The notes beneath the pieces are model-generated. The model was not told the DNA's origin and did not search any database. It saw only the letters and a list, made by a program, of their open reading frames with translations. A DNA stretch of 64,000 bases, taken from assembly GCA_036345935.2 (NCBI GenBank), contig JADWOT020000005.1, positions 1,550,001 through 1,614,000 on the forward strand, written 5' to 3'. Both the position numbers and the translations under genes were made by a program. This DNA comes from Taenia hydatigena (taxonomy: Eukaryota; Platyhelminthes; Cestoda; Cyclophyllidea; Taeniidae). This document shows positions 25,474-37,918 of the stretch, piece after piece. The number at the start of each line of letters is the position of its first letter. Position 1 is the first letter of the stretch.

Positions 25474-26427
25474 CTAGTTCTCCCACTTGAAATTCTTTTT
25501 CGCCTGCTTCTCGGTCACCTTGTGCAGGGGACTAGAGATCTTGGCAAAGCCTTTAACGAAGCGCCTATAGTAGTTTGCCAAACCGAGGAAACTGCGAAGT
25601 TCCGTCTGATTAGTTGGTGTCGGCCAGGTTCTCACTTGTTTTGTGCGATCTTCAGTGACTGCCATCCCGTCTGACGAGACTGTGTGCCCCAGAATGGTGA
25701 CTGAACGACGGAGAAAATGACGTTTCTTTGGATTCAAGGTCAAACCTGCATCTTGCAGACGGTCCAGGACTACTTTGAGATTGGCGTTATTCTCGCAAAT
25801 GTCTCTACCGAAAACGAGGACGTCATCGAGTTAGATTATGCAATGTTTCGGAAAAAGCCCAATCAGTACTGTCTGCATCAGGCGCTGGAAAGTGGCTGCA
25901 GCGTTACAGAGTCCAAATGGCATTGTCTGGAATTCACAAAGCTCGTTGGGGACAATGAAAGCCGTCTTCTTTCTATCTTTTTCGACCATTTCTACTTGCC
26001 AGTATCCGGATTTTAAACCTAGTGTCAATAACCACCTTCATCCATGCAGAGCATCCAACGAGTCGTTGACATTAGGTAAGGGAAAGGCGTCCTCCTTAGA
26101 TACAGCATTTAGCCTTCTGTAATCGATACACAGCAGCAGGCTACCATCTCTTCTCTTTGCCAGTGCAATTGGGGAGGCCCATGGTGACTTGGATGGTTTT
26201 ATAACTTCATCCTTGATCATCTCTTCCTCCAGACGGTTCACTTCGTCCAGCAGGGGCGACGGCATACGTCTGAGTGTTTGCCAAATGGGCCTATCCTCGC
26301 CCGTTTCAATAGTATGTTTGACGATATTTGTTCTTCCGAGTTTCGCTCCCTTCCATGAGAACATGTTCGGATACCTGCTAAGCCATGAGCGCAGCTCCTT
26401 TCTCTCGCTATCGGTGATCTGTGTCAA
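25474..26427 (-). pseudogene. Reverse transcriptase domain
   Basis: Three - strand segments give the standard order. These are KPSKSPWASPIALAKRRDG and CIDYRRLNAV (26427-26038), then GYWQVEM, KTAFI and MPFGLCNAAATFQRLM (26028-25831), then the LDDVLVF block, LGHTVSSDGM and LRSFLGLANYYRRFV (25828-25474). The Tyr of the catalytic Y-x-D-D motif is a TAA stop (25833-25831). A frameshift near 26033 separates the first two pieces. The enzyme is dead by these changes alone. Confidence 0.93.
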
Positions 26428-26629
26428 CTGGGAGCAAAGCTAATCCAAGTTGCTAATGGAGATGTCTGTAGTATCGAAAAGGGCACTACAGATTTCGCGT
26501 GAGCCCTTTTCGGAGGAGGTTTGACGGTAATCGTTCCCTTTTAACGATGGGACGCAAATTTGTCTTCTGCAAAATTCAGGACCGCCTTGGTGTTACGAAG
26601 GAAGTCAATGCCAAGTATCGCATCCCAAA

Positions 26630-27073
26630 CTAACTTGAAGCACGCTTTACATTGCACTGTCCAGGTTTTCTTCCTAGCGAGACTTTTGACGACGTCTCCC
26701 CTTTTACCTTCATCTTTCTCCCTTCTGCTGAGAGAGGTTTTGCAGAGGGAGGACCAGCACGAAACTTAATGCGGAGATCTGGGAAAGCTTGGGGATTCAC
26801 TAACGACCTGGCCGCGCCTGAGTCAAGGAGGAAACTGAAGGGACGTCCCTCTAACTTGCCATAGACTCGCATAAACGCGAGGGAACCGTATAAGGGTAGG
26901 CAGCATAAGGAGTAGTGCGACTCACCTGCTTTTGAGATACGACGCCACGGAGTCCAAAGTGCACGTGTGAGATTCGGTCGGCGGTTGGCCATATGGAACG
27001 GCGATGTCAGGAGGAGTTCCTGACGCCTCCTAGTCGCTGCCTCGACCAACTGGCTGAGATCGTTGGTCTTCAC
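26630..27073 (-). pseudogene. Aspartic protease region of the Gypsy element
   Basis: The frame contains KLEGRPFSFLLDSGAARSLV. LLDSGA corresponds to the D-S/T-G active-site loop of retroelement proteases. The upstream part (27073 to about 26900) is a linker that should join it to gag. I see no CCHC zinc knuckle there. Confidence 0.85.
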
Positions 27074-27370
27074 AGCGTGGAGCTTTGCTGCGATGTTCGG
27101 TGGTCAGATTCCGGCTTTAAATTAAACGGCCACCCAACTTTTCAACTCGTTAGATGGGCAGCCTCTGATGGCCCGTTTGGCGAGGATTTGCAGGACCCCA
27201 ACGTACTCCTCATCGTTTTCGCCTGGCTTTTGACAGCTGCGAAAAAACTCCCTAGCCGGCGACTCCTCTCGCTGGTCGATCACGAGTTGAGCCAGTATCG
27301 CACAGCACTGGCCAAGGTCAGAGTCAGGTAAGACTCCGTCATCAATTGCTGCTGAGAAAAGTTTTATACA
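27074..27370 (-). pseudogene. Probable gag remnant
   Basis: Read on the - strand, one frame gives SPAREFFRSCQKPGENDEEY and ILAKRAIRGCPSNELKSW before stops. It then leads into the KTNDLSQLVEAATRRRQ part at the start of the protease frame. Position between the 5' LTR and protease, and the resemblance to helical capsid segments of flatworm Gypsy gags, support the call. Much of gag is missing: only about 400 bp lie between the LTR and this frame. Confidence 0.55.
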
Positions 27371-27475
27371 GAAGAGCGTGGAAGATCAGCAGATGTTGAA
27401 CCTCACGATCTTCATCCAATCCACAAAACTCATTCTTGTTTTGAAATGGGGAAGTTCCGCCAACGCTGCCACCCA

Positions 27476-27703
27476 TGTAGAGAGTTCCGCCTCACCCTCT
27501 TACCACCTTTGTTCTTAGAAGTCTGAAGACGCTTCGACATCCTTATTACAGGTAAGAGAAAGAGTACAAAGGGATCTTGTAGGAGAGTTCAAAACGAGGA
27601 ACAGTTGCGCTCCTGGAAACCACCACGCAGCTCCGCAACCAAATTCCAATTGTCCTTTCGCTTCTAGCCTACTAAGCACATTTAAAAACACAAGCACTAC
27701 ACA
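27476..27703 (-). repeat. 5' LTR of the Gypsy element
   Basis: These 228 bp begin (on the - strand) TGTGTAGTGCTTGTG and end CTCTCTACA, so they have TG...CA ends. They match both the interrupted 3' LTR and the nested solo LTR. An AATAAGGATG segment is present on the - strand near 27545, where the nested LTR has AATAAAGATG, so a poly(A) signal may have been lost here. Confidence 0.9.
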
Positions 27704-28879
27704 TGATAAATCTTTTGACATATTAGTTAATAATTTTACATTTAGCGACACAGTTCATGCTTTGAAAAACTTGTACTTAACCGCCAATTTTTATTTCGCA
27801 ATTTATGGACGGATATTGGTAAAATTATATAAACAGCCTATAATCCTTTCATATCAAGGTGTAGTAAATTTTATTAGACTTGTTGAAAATTATTATCGGT
27901 CGCCCGCTTTTGTGTATGGTAATTAAAACTTTGACTATTTCTTCCCATAATTACAATTAGAAAAATACGCTCATAAGGTGGTTGCATCGGGAACTATTTT
28001 CACATCCTTGCATTCTAGGCAAAGTTAATAAGTAATATGATAAATCTTCCTGCAGCTGAAGTTACTTTTGGATTTTCTACTTCTTCTCTATCGGTCAATT
28101 TGCTGCCAAGGCGCCATGTTAATGTGGATTTGCTATGCGACATGTTACCGCGTATGCTATTTGTTTAGGCTCCATTTGCCCCAGGGTTGACACCTCAGGA
28201 GGCAAAGACCGATAGAAGTAGATTTATTTTCCACGATGAAGGTAATAATGACCCGAATTTTCACTTGAGGAGGTACTTTTAACCGAGGATACCACGTTAT
28301 TCTTGCGGCCTGTGTCACTTATGGCTTCCTCATTGTCTTCATAACTGTCGTCTGCATTGTCGCAATGTCTATCTCGTCACAAATCCAGGAAGGCTAAGGT
28401 CAAGTGGACAGGCTACACCCAATTTCAGCCGTAGATTTTCGGTTAAGTGGGTCCAGGAATTCACCTATGAAGAATCTGATGGCAGTGACACTGAAGTCAC
28501 TTTGAAGGAAAGCAAAGAGGAGACGGGAGGAAAGTTCTGAAGAGGTTTTTAATTTCATATTACTTTGGGTAAAATTTTCCCTCCCCAACTTTCAATCCAT
28601 ATTACTTTGAGCATTAATATTCTCCTCGTCCCCTCTTCGTCGGCTATTGCACCAAAAGCAGACTTAAGTGTCTGCCCTTATTGCGACGCAATTGGCTAAA
28701 TAAATCGTTAGCGCGCGTTGGCCAAGTTGTGCTCCCCTCACTTAAAGCACATTCAACGAGTTACTTACGGAGTTCAATCAAAGTACAATATCTTCTTTCT
28801 GCCTGCTTCGTTTCTTGCGAATATTTAGATGTTGCGCATGTCTTTGGGAAAAGTTTGTCTAGCTTAGCTTAGAAAAAAT
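27704..28879. other. No supported gene
   Basis: A/T-rich sequence follows the element. No terminal repeats, domain or consistent splice structure is visible. Confidence 0.6.
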
Positions 28880-29455
28880 GTGGTTTTCAAAAATGGGGCC
28901 TTGATTGCTGTGCTGACAGATCGACTGATTGTGAAAATTTCAAGCGGACATTACAGCGTTTTCGCCCACCATGGCCTCTATCTCAGCTACTTTTGTCAAG
29001 CAGTACACCACAATCGAAATATATAGGTTCCCTATTTTGCTGTGTGATAAAGGGCCTATGATGTTTATGCTTAATAAGTTTTCTGGAAATTCTATAAGTA
29101 TGGATTGCAATGGTGAGATCGATGTGGGGAGAGGCATTTCAAACCTGCTGCAAGTGATACAGCTCCAGCAGAAATTTAATTAAGGCGGGGTAAGCAAAGT
29201 CCACCATTGTCTTTTGCTCATAACATCTAGTATCTTCTTTTCGTCCGCGTGGCGCATTTGCACGTGTAACTACTACAGAGGTGCTTAAATTAACAGGCCT
29301 AGAACCGCAATACGCTTAAGAGACCCGACGTCTTTTTGCATTGTAAAAGCTCGCCTTCTGAAGAGAATGTCAGCAAATCTTGCCGTGTCTGGCTGGCAGC
29401 CAAAGTGGACGAGGTTATCACTTCGGCCGTGGATTTGTAAGAGGGTGTCAGGAAA
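28880..29455 (-). pseudogene. Integrase-core relic of another retroelement, copy 1
   Basis: The - strand frame from 29137 encodes NIIGPLSHSKIGNLYISIVV and CLTKVAEIEAM, then, after a stop, NQGPIFE. This matches the first-Asp block (D-x-x-GPL...GN-Y-I-VVVD-x-TKW-EA) and the D-Q-G-P-x-F-E block of retroelement integrases. Asp of the first block reads as Asn, so it is inactive. DNA similarity to 43250-43815 extends well beyond the coding block, to about 29455. The two are copies of one element or of one duplicated segment. Confidence 0.75.
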
Positions 29456-32400
29456 TTCTCATATGCCAGTGCTGTATCAAATCCGTATTCTGCGTGAGCA
29501 TCCAATGACGTACAGTAGGTCCGCCCAAAAAATATGGGATGCACTACAACGCTGTTCATTTTTGCAACGACTAGTTCCGTGGACAGATCATTCGCATCCC
29601 TTTTTGCAGTGAGCAGTGATGTCATATTGGGCAGTCTATCCCCATCGCTTTTCACTTGGTAATTGCTGACGCAATTGCCGTGACGAAAAGTAGAGAGAGT
29701 ATGCGAGTGATGCCTCCTTTGAAACTACATCGCCACCGGTCCAATGCAACTCTACCAGACCGATGTGGGCTGAAACATATTCGTATGTGTAACACGAGGG
29801 AAATAGGGGGTAGAGGACAGTATACTAGCATCATGCACTTCTTACACCTTCTTCCAATCCCGGCAAATATTAGGTCTTTTAGGCACCGGCATGTCAAAAA
29901 CATTGATTGTGCAGCCTCATCACTCATTGAGTCATGCTATGCCAATCTTCTTCTTCAAATTACACTTCTTCAAATTACAATGCGGTTTACAGGGCGCAGG
30001 AGGGCGAAAGCACTCTTAAGACATCCAATGACAACCAATCCCGGCAACGGTGCACATTCCGCAATGTTTCCTCGGTGCTGTATGCGATCAGCTAGAGGCA
30101 TCACAGACGTAAGCCCTTACACGTGCAGCGCTTTTTTGCAATAATAAGCAATACACGCAACCTATTCACTTCCTGCTATTTTTGCCACAATCTTGGAGGC
30201 ATAGCTTCCTCAAATGGCTCCTATTCCATCAGGCAAAATGATCATCTTTAAAACCGTAAAATGATTAGTCCTTTTCCAAGGGCTCACTCTGTGTGTGTCC
30301 ATAGCACCGGATTATAGCCTGCAAAAGTGAGTCCACACGTGACCAAATTAAGTGATTGTTTAGATCCGTATTGTTAACTTCATAACGAAATTCCAAAAAT
30401 ATTGATTTACGGGAAAAAACTATTTGCTTATCATGAAAGCGCAAACAATTCGGTGGAGCATGTGAGTTAATGCTAGCAGTGGAGAAGCTTGAAGCACGCT
30501 AAAGAAGGAAAGAAGGATATACGTACAACTCTGTTGAGAGCTCCGTTCTGTGTGAGCACAGGGCACGAGCCATCACTTAGCCTGTCCCCTAGTATTATAC
30601 TGCTCAAATTAAGGGACTTATAAATGTAAAAGAATTACCAAAAATTGTACACATTAGATACTTCCAAAATGTTTGTTGACTCACGAATTCCATATTTGAA
30701 CAAACAAGGCTGTTAAAGTGGCTGCCATTATGAAAGCAGACATGCTCGTACATTGAATTTAGATTTTTGGCTACACAGCACTTGTCCAATGGCTTAAACG
30801 GTATAAAATTTTTGACCAACCTGCTCCATTTTCGCACGAAGTGTGCAGACAGAGACAATTGTTCAAGGTAGATAGGTACCCAACCAAAGACCGCCTTTGA
30901 CACCTAGTCTCAAGCAGCAGTGATGCAATGGCTTTGGCCTATATGTACGACTCGCTGCATCCAAAACATAGTAGACATGCAATTCACCCACCACTTGCTT
31001 CGTGTCAACTCGGAGGTCAACGAGCATAGGCAACGCCGAACTCGCACTTAATTCGACTCCTCTAAGCAAATGCTCAATTGCAACCACTGTTTCCCGTTGA
31101 AACCCTTACTTCTTTCCATAAGACGAAGATCGTCTAACAAAAGTTGCCAATCACCCAGTGAACAAATAGGGTCTCTCAGTTTGTACATGCTTATGGAAGA
31201 AGGCAAAGGATATCATTCGCAATGCCTCCAGCACCAACAGTGCCACTCATTCGTGAGCGATCATTTAGACATCAAAAAACGAAAAGTGTCTTTATCACAA
31301 TTTAGCTGGTTGCGCAGTTAGCCACTCAGTCGGCCATCTATCCAACCAACAATCCAACGGATTGTCACTAAGCAATTAATCGTGATTCATTACGTCCCCT
31401 GTAGACTTCAATGCTATTAAGGTGTAATGCAAGAAAAGTTGTTGGCCACTCACCCGCAAATATCACTAATGAGTGAACGACTGTGAACCCTTGGTAAGTT
31501 TACCGAATCCTGTGCCTGCGTAAATCGTCAAAACTGCTTCAAAGATTGCTTTACTTGAACTCCGCATTGCTGTGCCAACTTTGAGTGCGCGATGTGGTTT
31601 TCTCTTGTCTGCTTAATCCACATTACACATAACAAGCGGATTAGCTGATGGCATCACAGAGGTGAAGCTCTTCTATAGCTAGAAATGCAACTGAAACCAA
31701 ATGTCCTTCAAGGCTTAGCGCCTGTTTTCGTTAATTGAGTGACATTGCCATTAGAAACAAACGAAAATGCACTACAAAGTTCAACAGTTTTGGCGGTGAC
31801 AGGACGTGAATGCACCGCTCAAAATGCAAAACTTTAAGTTCCCTTCTTTCCCGATTCATTGCATTTTCTTAATCACAAGTAAGCATTTTTGTGGCCAAAT
31901 AAGGTTAGTTCCCGTGCTCTTAATTGATGGAAGCCGCAATTCGTTGCGCCTATGCGGACAGAATAGGAAACTTTACACTGCCAGCATTTATTGCTTTTTC
32001 TTGATTTTGGTTGGTTGGTTTTTATGTCAGCCGGGCAGACAAGTTTAGGCCCAGTCACAGTTATTTGCCATTTACGATGTCTTAAATGCAGCTGTAGCTG
32101 TGATCGAGATGATATCATCCTGAAGCTTTAATGCAGCCATGCATGGATAGACCTTGGAAAATTTAGGCTTTCAGTTGTGAAAAACGCCTTGATTGGCAAA
32201 AGACAGAATGGCGAACTTACGTTGCAGGTTATAGTGAATTTTAAGCTCAAATCCCGAGTGTTCTGCTTGACATTCTGAAGCCGAGAAACCGCCTGTAATG
32301 AGGGGTCGAGGAGAGTTTGTAATGAGGTGGATGCGATGAAGTAGAACTTAGCATGAGTTAATAATTGCAACATAGCGTCACTATTCTGACCTCATTATTC

Positions 32401-32500
32401 AAGGGTAGTCTAGTCTGAATCACTCTTTGCCAGGTTTTGATTAATCTGCTGTTATTCGACAGTCTGGTTGGCCAATCAGTCATTGGGTAGTAATCCGACT
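29456..32500. other. No supported gene
   Basis: A 162-codon + frame at 29656-30144 overlaps a 91-codon - frame; neither shows a known motif. The - strand just upstream of the integrase relic may hold more of the same decayed element, because about 140 bp of it is also conserved at 43745-43815. I cannot name it. The right end abuts direct repeat copy 2. Confidence 0.55.
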
Positions 32501-35500
32501 CGTTAGTTGGCGTACCACTCATCAACCCTATGCCTGCAAGTAGGTTAGGGTGGACAGCCAAAAGCAAGACACTGGTTTCCTTCCGTACTGTCACAAAGGG
32601 CACTCCTATCCTGTGATAATGTATGGGTCGCTGTAAATGCCACCCTGATTGGAACACTCATTCCTTTCCTCTCCATTACAATGGCATGACGCAGCGCCCA
32701 AAGCCTTGAAGTGGCATAGCTTACAATGGCCTTGCATGAAAAGACCTAGTATAGCAAATTTTAGCTCAGCTTTGTTAAGCCTGATACGTGATGGTGGTCC
32801 AGACAGCAGCTACCTCTTCAACCATCAGTGAGCCAGTGCTCTCTACTTCACCCTCTCTTTTTTCTATGCCTGTCCTGCCTTTGTCCTTTACCAAGGCCCT
32901 TGTAGGACCAGTCAAACAATTCCAGCCAGCTCTCAGGCACAGTCTGGGCTGCATCGATGCTCACCTTGCAACGTTCGCAAGACAAGAATCAAACAATCTT
33001 TTCGTCGTAAGCATAACTCCCTTCACATTGTATCTCATCGCCTTGCCTACTCCACCATCTGTTTCACCTCCCTGCTTAATGCGTCAAGAGTTGGCAAATA
33101 TACCCACCTATTCACCATTATAACACATAGACTACACAGCAGTATTTTTGCTATCCCCTTCTTGTCATCAAGCATCTTTTGGTCTCTAGCAGACCACATC
33201 CATCACTAATTAGCCCATCAGCAATATCGCGCTCCAAAAGCACACCACACCACACGGCGTAAACAACACTGGACGAGCAGTCAAACAAAGTCGTTTAAGG
33301 ATCGGCAAATAATAAGGAAGTTGATCAACCATCCAGATTACACGAGTACACTGTTAAGAAGTTTTCTACCCTATAAAATCTCTTCAATGCAGGCCTTGGA
33401 ACATATTTTTCTGTTTCATTATCTTTTGGTCCTGTTTTCTTTGATCGGAAATTCTGGATGAAATCATTGCATCGTCAATATTTTTTATCATTTAATGCGA
33501 CTTTGTAATTTTGCGGCCAACTGGTGCTCATGAAAGAGGACGCCACGAAGTGGTTGGCCTAGGCTGGTAAGATAGAGGGTACCGTTAGCTAAGTGAGCAC
33601 TCGACTCAAGCCTCAGTCTCCTGTAGTATCTCCATTAGTGGTGAATCGTCAGCCTTCTCCGAAAAGAAATACTGATTATTGCGTTGTTTCTTTGTCTTAC
33701 TAAATCAAGGCCAAGTCAGAACATTTTCACTTTGATCTGCCATGCCCTGACTTCGCATTGAGAGAGAAAGCTTGTCTATTTTGTGCCTTTAGCACTCTGT
33801 TAAAATGTGTCTGTTGTCATTAGCTTCAGCATCTCGGGTCCAGGGGTGTTGTGCTTATGATGAGTTTCAAATGCAACTCTTGCCTGACTCTGTTGTCTTT
33901 ATCGTGCCACAACCAAATTCGTTGCATTAATTAATTTTAATGGGTTTCGCACGATGAAAGAGGTTTTGAGTAATCACTCATTCATTTACCATGCCATAGA
34001 GACCCGGAAGAAATGATGCTGACTAGATATTGCTAAAATTATGACAAAACTACTAGCTTAAATGAAACTGACAAATTCCCGTTAAATACAATACTTTAAA
34101 CTGTTCAGAATTGAACGGATTTGACACAGCTTTTATTAACTCAGCCATCTGTACATTTATCCTTCATCCATTTGTTCTTTTTCCACACCGCATCTATCTG
34201 ATGCTGCTGGTTTTAAACATCCCGCCTTAAAACGCATTAATTCGTTCGACTGGATTTTTATTTGACAAACTGTACCTAAAATGGTCATTTGGGACCCAAT
34301 CCTACCATCTCACTGCCTCGCATTGCCCTCCTCACGTCCTCTGAGAGAATCTGGTCTTGGTGTTTTATGCCTCCTTACCCGGCCCTGAAAATTGCCGTAT
34401 CGTCAGCCTACGGTAAACTGACACCCTCTACCTCCATACTTGCCTTTGCCTTCCATCAAGGTCCTTGTAAGACCAGTCAAGCACTGGCAACTCGTAGGCA
34501 CAACCTGAGCTGCATCGATACAGACCATACAAATTAGTGCAATCTCAGCAGTCGTAGCGCCACTCCTCCCCGCCACACTTCGCCACGCCATCGTTTCTAC
34601 ACCCTTGACAGGTACCTATCCATCCCCCATCGCAACACGTCGCCCACACATAACCGTCTGCACCATCCCCTTATTACCATCGAATCTCTTCCCATAATTG
34701 GTAGCTCATATCCGCAAATAAGCAGTCCACCAGTAGTGCCGCTCGCTAAAATTATGCTTACTCTATCTAACCTGCCAAAGTGTGCCTTCATAAGTGCTAC
34801 AAGGTTGGGATTGATTAGTAGCAGCCAGCACAACCTTAATTTCATTTACGCGGTCCCTCACTGCCTTGCTCTCCCTACCTCCACCATCTTACACATTCTG
34901 TTGCTCCAATCGTGGAGACGCGGTAGAGGCACCAGCGCGTACATCACTGCAACACATGCCTACAAAATACCACCTTCACCTTTCATTTTATTACTAACGA
35001 CCCTCTCCCATTGTCTAGGAGCCCATGTGATCTGCTAACCAACCCATCAGTAGTATTACTCTTCAATATTGCGCATTCACTGCAGTGCTTTCGCTAGCGC
35101 CACTCGACGCCACGACGTTGAAACTATACCAGGTGAGCGATCAAGCAGTCCCTTGTCATGAATCAGTAAAGGATGAAAAAGTCAATCGACCATCCATGCC
35201 ACACGACTACACTCCTAGTGATTTTTAAATCTGGCAGCCCTTCAGTTCCAAACTTTCTGTGCGTAGACTTTCAGGTCCATCACCCTGGAATTTGTTTGAA
35301 ATGGTTTGTGAGAAAACGAGGCACGCCCAGGTATTTGCAAACCCCTTCATCGGGATCATATTCATACTTCAGCTCACCCAGACAGAACCCGATGCAAAGA
35401 AACCTCATCCTTCGGCCAAGTCTGGGCCAAAGTTACATTTGAAGGCATTGTATAGGTATGAGAAGGGCGGAGATAAGCGGTACAAGTGATGCTAGCATTA

Positions 35501-37795
35501 TTCTATAGCACGTATTGCAGGCGTTTAAACGTAAAACATTCAAGATAATGCTAAAATATAAAGAATCTCAGCACAAGGTGCCCATCGTGGATCGGACAAC
35601 GCCCCCAACCCCTACTAGCCCTCACTCGAGGAGTTCGCTCACATAAATCAACCATTGCAGGCGGTCACTTGGACTAGAAACGACCATGACACAGAAAACG
35701 AATACAATAAGTTTAATTCTATGAACAGCAGGGCTTGCTATTAGCAGCTCAAACAGGTTTATGTATACTCACCTCTTTATTAGGCGAACTTTTACCCCAC
35801 ATAAACCAATGCGTACATATTTCAACAATGGGAGGAAATTAAAGCCTACCAAGGTTGATCCTTCAGATGTCCATTTTGCACTGATCATTACCAATTTCAT
35901 GTGGAAAAATAACCAGAGACCCTCAAGCTTCCCAACACCCACCCGACAGTTCCGTCTCCTTCCCGCCGACTACAAAGAAACCAAGACTGAGGCAAACAAA
36001 TTCTAACCTGAAAAGTCGCAGACAAATCACACAAGCACGTCTATATGCAAGCCAAGAGGGGAAAGAGGGCACTCCACCGGGCCTTGTCGTCAAAGGCACG
36101 GCAGTGAGACCAGCAAGACCTGCAGCTTTGGGCGTCAAAAAGCACTGACGGGAGGTCTCCAACCCTTCCTAGCAGCTCTGTGTAATTTCGTACGAATTAA
36201 ACCTCAGGGTGACTGTGGTGGTGTCCGTAGCAGAGCATCTCTTATAAACACCACTCCCACCTTCTCCGATGATTATTCTCAGCTCCAGGTTGAATGATTT
36301 TGTGTACCCAGAATACATTCAATAGGAGATTGACAAATACGTCTCAACGGTAATTGAAAAACAAAAGGAATTAACGGGACAGTTCGTCTGCTTCAACAAC
36401 AAATTCCGTTCAGCGTCATCACATTCTACACAGGTTGCAAAGGTATTTGCATAACTTCGGTTCATTCCACAGAACACATACACCTACACTTTAAAGCACT
36501 GAGCACGCATAAAACACGGACTATTACGTAAGGCACCGTCGGAATTAATGTTGGCTCCGACGGTTTTCCATATTCTGAATTTAAATCGGGAACAGGTAAA
36601 AGTAGAATAAAGCACCATTACCCACCACAAAAACCATACCGAGTAAAGTGCCTCGGCGGTTTGTTGAAAAACAGCATGGAAATCCCATTCGACTGCAAGA
36701 AGACAACAACGAAAATGCGAGCCCACGACAAATGCGAAGTGATCCTGACTCAAGTCAGTTCCACCCGAATTCTCGCCCTATTGCCTGATTGTTTGTTCGT
36801 TTACAAACAAGATGACATTAGCAGAAACAACCAACAAAATCCCTTCATAGTCCTCAAAATCTAAGTATGCCACAAATAACGTGTAAATTTTAAAATACAT
36901 CCCTGGAAAATGCAGAACAATGAGAAGCAAAATAGGAGTAACTTTTCAATCAAAAGTTTAACCTGAATATGCTTACTTAACGCCCCATGCATAGTGTCTG
37001 CAATACAGCTCCAACTTGGGAAGGATAAGATTTATGCTTCACTGATGATATTCATGCATGTCATGACGCAGATTACTGTACCTTACTTACCAACACGCAG
37101 TAAGCTCAATTCGGTAACAGTAGCCCCAGAATACTGACACAAACACTGCCAGCTGGTCTTGACCGCAATTGCTTAAAAGCACATGCACGCACACCAAACC
37201 CTGCCAAACACCACCCTTCTCGGTTAGGCTGGAACACTAATGCAAGTAACAACCCCTTCGCAGCAACATCTTTACTACCCCGACTTGGATTTGTTTAGGT
37301 TGCGCCTGCTGAAGTAGCGGAAGACATGACATAGTACACCAATGGAGAGGAGCATATTCAAATCTCTTTCCGCGTCCACTAAGCACGGGTCGCTGTACCA
37401 AAATGGACATTAAAGAAACTTTGGTAACGCGACATAGACAACGCAATTTTATTCGGGCCAAGAAGGGAGCAAGAGCGAATTTCTTGGAGTAACATGTACA
37501 CAGAGCCCTTTGGGAAACGGAAACATCAAAACAACTCACAGACCAGCCGCCATTCTTACCTGAGAAAGCTACGGAGGACTAACGAAATTCAACTTCAAAT
37601 TATTTGTTACTAGGTAATCCCTTGGACAGTTTAGTTCCTTTTGACAATCAAGGCATACCCCCTCAAAGTCCAATCGTCATTGTAACTCCCACGCCCGCCA
37701 TAACGACAAAAAAAATACTAAAGCCAGTGACCTTAAAACCAACAAAACTAACAATATATTTTCGATTTAAAGGTTGTTAATGTTAAAGAAAAGGC
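32501..37795 (+). repeat. Long direct repeat, copy 2
   Basis: Same orientation as 1-6365, with clear but diverged alignment throughout and an offset that shrinks from about 32.5 to 31.4 kb because of missing pieces. It lacks the segment matching 5042-5830 of copy 1: the sequence goes from GCAAGTAACA straight to CGCAGCAACATC near 37240. The - strand open frame at 35923-36162 is the counterpart of 3542-3808. The two proteins stay similar over about 70 residues and then differ by a frameshift. That could reflect coding or just shared ancestry. Confidence 0.85.
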
Positions 37796-37918
37796 AACAA
37801 TAACGACGACTCATTTTGCCTTATAGTATTGGTGATATTTTCTCGCGTTAGGTGTTCAATGAAAGATGGCGTAAATACATTTTAATGGTTTCGTATGCAT
37901 ACATTGGAGAAGTGGACT

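Larger units (their letters stand above)
23184..27703 (-). mobile_element. Ty3/Gypsy-type LTR retrotransposon, defective
   Basis: A 4.5-kb element lies on the - strand, bounded by TG...CA long terminal repeats (5' LTR 27703-27476, 3' LTR 23648-23184). Pol domains run in the Ty3/Gypsy order protease, reverse transcriptase, RNase H, integrase. They are spread over shifted frames with stops. Directly inside the 5' LTR is a candidate primer-binding site starting TGGGTGGCAGCG (27475 downwards). A GAAGGGG polypurine tract precedes the 3' LTR (about 23656-23650). I see no matching target duplication outside the LTRs (CATAG on the left, TGATA on the right). The copy cannot encode its own proteins in its present form. 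The clade within Ty3/Gypsy is not assigned. Confidence 0.93.

Noticed and set aside
23889..27073. A functional retrotransposon
   Set aside because: Frameshifts, a stop in the catalytic motif, a missing integrase segment and a shortened gag rule this out.
29656..30144. 162-codon + frame
   Set aside because: The - strand is also open over half of it, composition is unremarkable and no motif is recognised.
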